Positions 13,380 through 14,839 of a DNA stretch of 14,839 nt are shown one piece after another. The stretch comes from Promethearchaeota archaeon. GTDB lineage: Archaea; Asgardarchaeota; Lokiarchaeia; Sigynarchaeales; SOKP01. Positions within the stretch are counted from its first letter, which is position 1; each line of letters begins with the position of its first letter. Where the stretch lies: the NCBI GenBank assembly GCA_014729315.1, contig WJKD01000434.1, positions 1 to 14,839 on the forward strand, written 5' to 3'. A program made the translations under genes and the position numbers. The notes under the pieces are model-generated. The model saw only the letters and a program-made list of their open reading frames with translations. It was not told where the DNA came from and did not search any database.

Positions 13380-14225
13380 TTATACTTTAACCGAGTTCAA
13401 GTTAGATTTTAAATAAAACCCGAGAAAAATCAAAATAATAATTACCAAATCTATTGATTCGGCTATAATCGTAAAATAAGGAGAGAAACCAATTGATTTT
13501 TGTCTAGTGTCGGTTAATAAAAGAGAAGATACATAGAGAATTAGATCAATACAAAATGCTATACCAACTATAAATAGATTATTTTGGCTGACTACTCGTT
13601 TTTTATAAGCGTATAAAAAAGAAATTGAAATCCATAATAACGAAGGAATGTGCGTACATATTAAAACTAAACTTAAGAATTCAATATCTGTAGCGATGAG
13701 TATAAGGCATGATTCAATTGTCGAGATTATTATTATGATTGAAAAACTTCCAAAAACCTTTCTTGAAGGGTCTTGAATTGTTTTAAATTGAAATAAATCT
13801 GGACAAAACAGCACTATAAATCCAAAATAGATCAAAGGAGCCATCATATAAACTATATATAGGTATCGGATCTTTAATACTAATAATAACTCGCTTTGAT
13901 CGGAATAGAAAAATATTAATTTATACAATAAATCGATAGCTTTTCCCATTGTTAATCCTAGAAAGAATAAATAGAAAAGAAAAGCTGGGTTGACGAGATG
14001 TTTTATTTTTACATTTTTTTTCTTCCAAATTAAGATCAATGTCATATATCCAGTGATAAATATTCTTATTATAATAAAGAGGGTTATTAAGATCATTCCA
14101 CTTATTTGTATAAGAGACCGGAGTATTAATCTGCTAAAAAAATAATATAAAACTATAATCGGTATAAATTCAAATATGGCAATTAGAAAACTAATTTTTT
14201 TGGGAAAAGAATTATTAGTAGACAT
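13380..14225 (-). CDS. Multi-pass membrane protein of unknown function
   Basis: A 281-residue integral membrane protein. Hydrophobic segments lie near residues 11-31, 40-66, 80-104, 118-141, 157-178, 184-206, 216-237 and 250-271, so seven or eight helices. Loops are short and there is no soluble domain, signal peptide cleavage site or metal motif. The overall plan resembles the stand-alone 7TM or histidine-kinase-like sensor regions seen in archaea, but no kinase or receptor signature follows, and I do not recognise the family. The helix around 92-104 carries Lys95 and Asp98, and the helix around 222-232 carries Asp227; charged residues within the membrane suggest transport or ligand binding. 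The phosphatase gene lies 57 bp downstream in the same direction. The gene upstream is divergent, across a 159-bp region. Confidence 0.8.
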   Translation of the reverse strand: MSTNNSFPKKISFLIAIFEFIPIIVLYYFFSRLILRSLIQISGMILITLFIIIRIFITGYMTLILIWKKKNVKIKHLVNPAFLFYLFFLGLTMGKAIDLLYKLIFFYSDQSELLLVLKIRYLYIVYMMAPLIYFGFIVLFCPDLFQFKTIQDPSRKVFGSFSIIIIISTIESCLILIATDIEFLSLVLICTHIPSLLWISISFLYAYKKRVVSQNNLFIVGIAFCIDLILYVSSLLLTDTRQKSIGFSPYFTIIAESIDLVIIILIFLGFYLKSNLNSVKV

Positions 14226-14343
14226 AAAATCTCATACTTTTACATATTTAGTCAAAAAATAAGCATAAAAAACACTCAATTTTTTTAAATTTCACTTTCT
14301 TTTAAAAGATGTTATTAACGAGAGATTTAATTATTAATCTATG

Positions 14344-14351
14344 TTTAAATA
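14344..14351 (+). promoter_or_regulatory. TATA-like box of the adenine methyltransferase gene
   Basis: TTTAAATA is centred 37 bp before the GTG start and overlaps the left edge of the 20-bp palindrome by three bases. The predicted transcript would start near 14375, about 10 nt before the GTG. Confidence 0.4.
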
Positions 14352-14368
14352 GAGAGAATTCTCTCTAT
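14349..14368. promoter_or_regulatory. Perfect 20-bp palindrome centred on GAATTC, likely operator of the adenine methyltransferase gene
   Basis: The arm ATAGAGAGAA (14349-14358) is followed without spacer by its exact reverse complement (14359-14368). It sits between the TATA-like box and the GTG start, where a bound dimer would block transcription. Alternatively, the RNA could form a hairpin, but an arm meeting its complement without a loop is more typical of a protein site. Confidence 0.65.
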
Positions 14369-14384
14369 AAATAAGTAAGAACGA

Positions 14385-14839
14385 GTGAAAAAGATAATAA
14401 AATTGCATAACAACGACTTTTCTTTTCTTGCTGCTTTAATAAAGCATTTTGAGGATGGAGAAATATCTGGACCAAAATACTCCTCCAAGAACGGGGTTGT
14501 TTACACTCCACAAAAGGTTGCAGACTACATAACGGAAAAAAGTTTAGTTAGTTATCTTGAACCTATTTTGGGTAAAGAAAAAGAAGAATTTGACTATTTT
14601 TCTTTAAACGATATCGTTAATTTAGCGTTAAAAAATTCTAAATTAAGGAAAAAGATCCTAAATAAATTAGAAAGAGTGAAGATTTTAGATCCTGCCTGCG
14701 GATCGGGTAGATTTTTAATTTCAGCAGCGAAAATTTTGTTAAAAACAAGAAAACAACTAAAAAACAACTCAAAGATTAAAAATCTAAAGATAGAAATTCT
14801 GGAAAACAATTTATTTGGATTTGAGATTGACGCTTTAAC
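14385..14839 (+). CDS. N6-adenine DNA methyltransferase, Eco57I / PglX-like (N-terminal part, runs off the window)
   Basis: The frame opens with GTG at 14385 (stop TAA at 14376-14378 in frame just before) and is uninterrupted for 151 codons to the window end. VVYTPQKVADYI (residues 38-49) is the motif X region, ILDPACGSGRFL (100-111) is motif I for SAM binding, and NNLFGFEIDAL (141-151) is motif II. This combination is typical of the large Eco57I-type and PglX-type enzymes of type IIG and BREX systems. The catalytic NPPY motif would lie beyond the window. Only about 37 residues precede motif X, so an N-terminal PD-ExK nuclease as in many type IIG enzymes is not present. No ATG candidate is seen in frame, so GTG is the likely start. 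Whether a nuclease or BREX genes follow cannot be seen. Confidence 0.85.
   Translation, partial: MKKIIKLHNNDFSFLAALIKHFEDGEISGPKYSSKNGVVYTPQKVADYITEKSLVSYLEPILGKEKEEFDYFSLNDIVNLALKNSKLRKKILNKLERVKILDPACGSGRFLISAAKILLKTRKQLKNNSKIKNLKIEILENNLFGFEIDAL

Noticed and set aside
1..14839. CRISPR arrays, tRNA or rRNA genes, insertion sequences, integrase or attachment sites
   Set aside because: Read for on both strands; no spaced identical repeats, no cloverleaf-type sequence, no transposase motifs and no terminal inverted repeats flanking the kinase pair were found. The kinase pair's insertion therefore has no visible mobile-element cause.

Overview
The window looks archaeal. It is strongly AT-rich. 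It encodes a RIO2-type ribosome-biogenesis kinase, an archaeal-type LSm protein and a four-subunit 2-oxoacid:ferredoxin oxidoreductase. It also encodes a serine/threonine phosphatase that closely resembles eukaryotic PP1/PP2A, and two large soluble PAS histidine kinases. Several genes that start a transcript have a TATA-like box 30-45 bp upstream and little or no Shine-Dalgarno sequence, whereas genes inside the operon have strong ones. This mix, and in particular the eukaryote-like phosphatase, suggests an Asgard (Promethearchaeota, Lokiarchaeia-like) genome. That assignment is inference; no marker gene here settles it.

Layout: 1-127 is the tail of an unidentified gene. 392-1294 (+) is a metal-dependent amidohydrolase of the COG2159 type, convergent with an alpha/beta hydrolase of the monoacylglycerol-lipase type (1324-2169, -). 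2380-2970 (+) is the gamma subunit of the oxidoreductase. 2984-4834 and 5017-7374 (both -) are two related hybrid-sensor-free histidine kinases with PAS/GAF input domains. 7375-7843 is a 469-bp non-coding control region rich in direct and inverted repeats. 7844-10318 (+) is the delta-alpha-beta operon that completes the oxidoreductase. 10416-11285 (+) is the RIO2 kinase, convergent with a small class I methyltransferase (11301-11915, -). 12059-12310 (+) is LSm. 12423-13322 (-) is the PP1-like phosphatase, preceded on the same strand by an 8-helix membrane protein of unknown function (13380-14225, -). From 14385 (+) a DNA adenine methyltransferase of the Eco57I/PglX type runs off the window and may be the edge of a defence locus.

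How the genes fit together: the gamma subunit and the delta-alpha-beta operon must act as one enzyme, which makes or oxidises a 2-oxoacyl-CoA (probably pyruvate/acetyl-CoA) with ferredoxin. They are separated by about 4.9 kb occupied by the two kinases on the opposite strand. The kinases share a catalytic core and an unusual conserved ATP-lid sequence but differ in how their sensor domains were shuffled. No response regulator is present in the window. The kinases and the delta-alpha-beta operon are divergently transcribed from the repeat-rich 469-bp region, so joint regulation is plausible but unproven. The most unusual non-coding elements are a 25-bp tandem repeat at the promoter of the longer kinase, paired GACGAT repeats on either side of the delta-alpha-beta TATA box, and a perfect 20-bp palindrome centred on GAATTC just upstream of the adenine methyltransferase.
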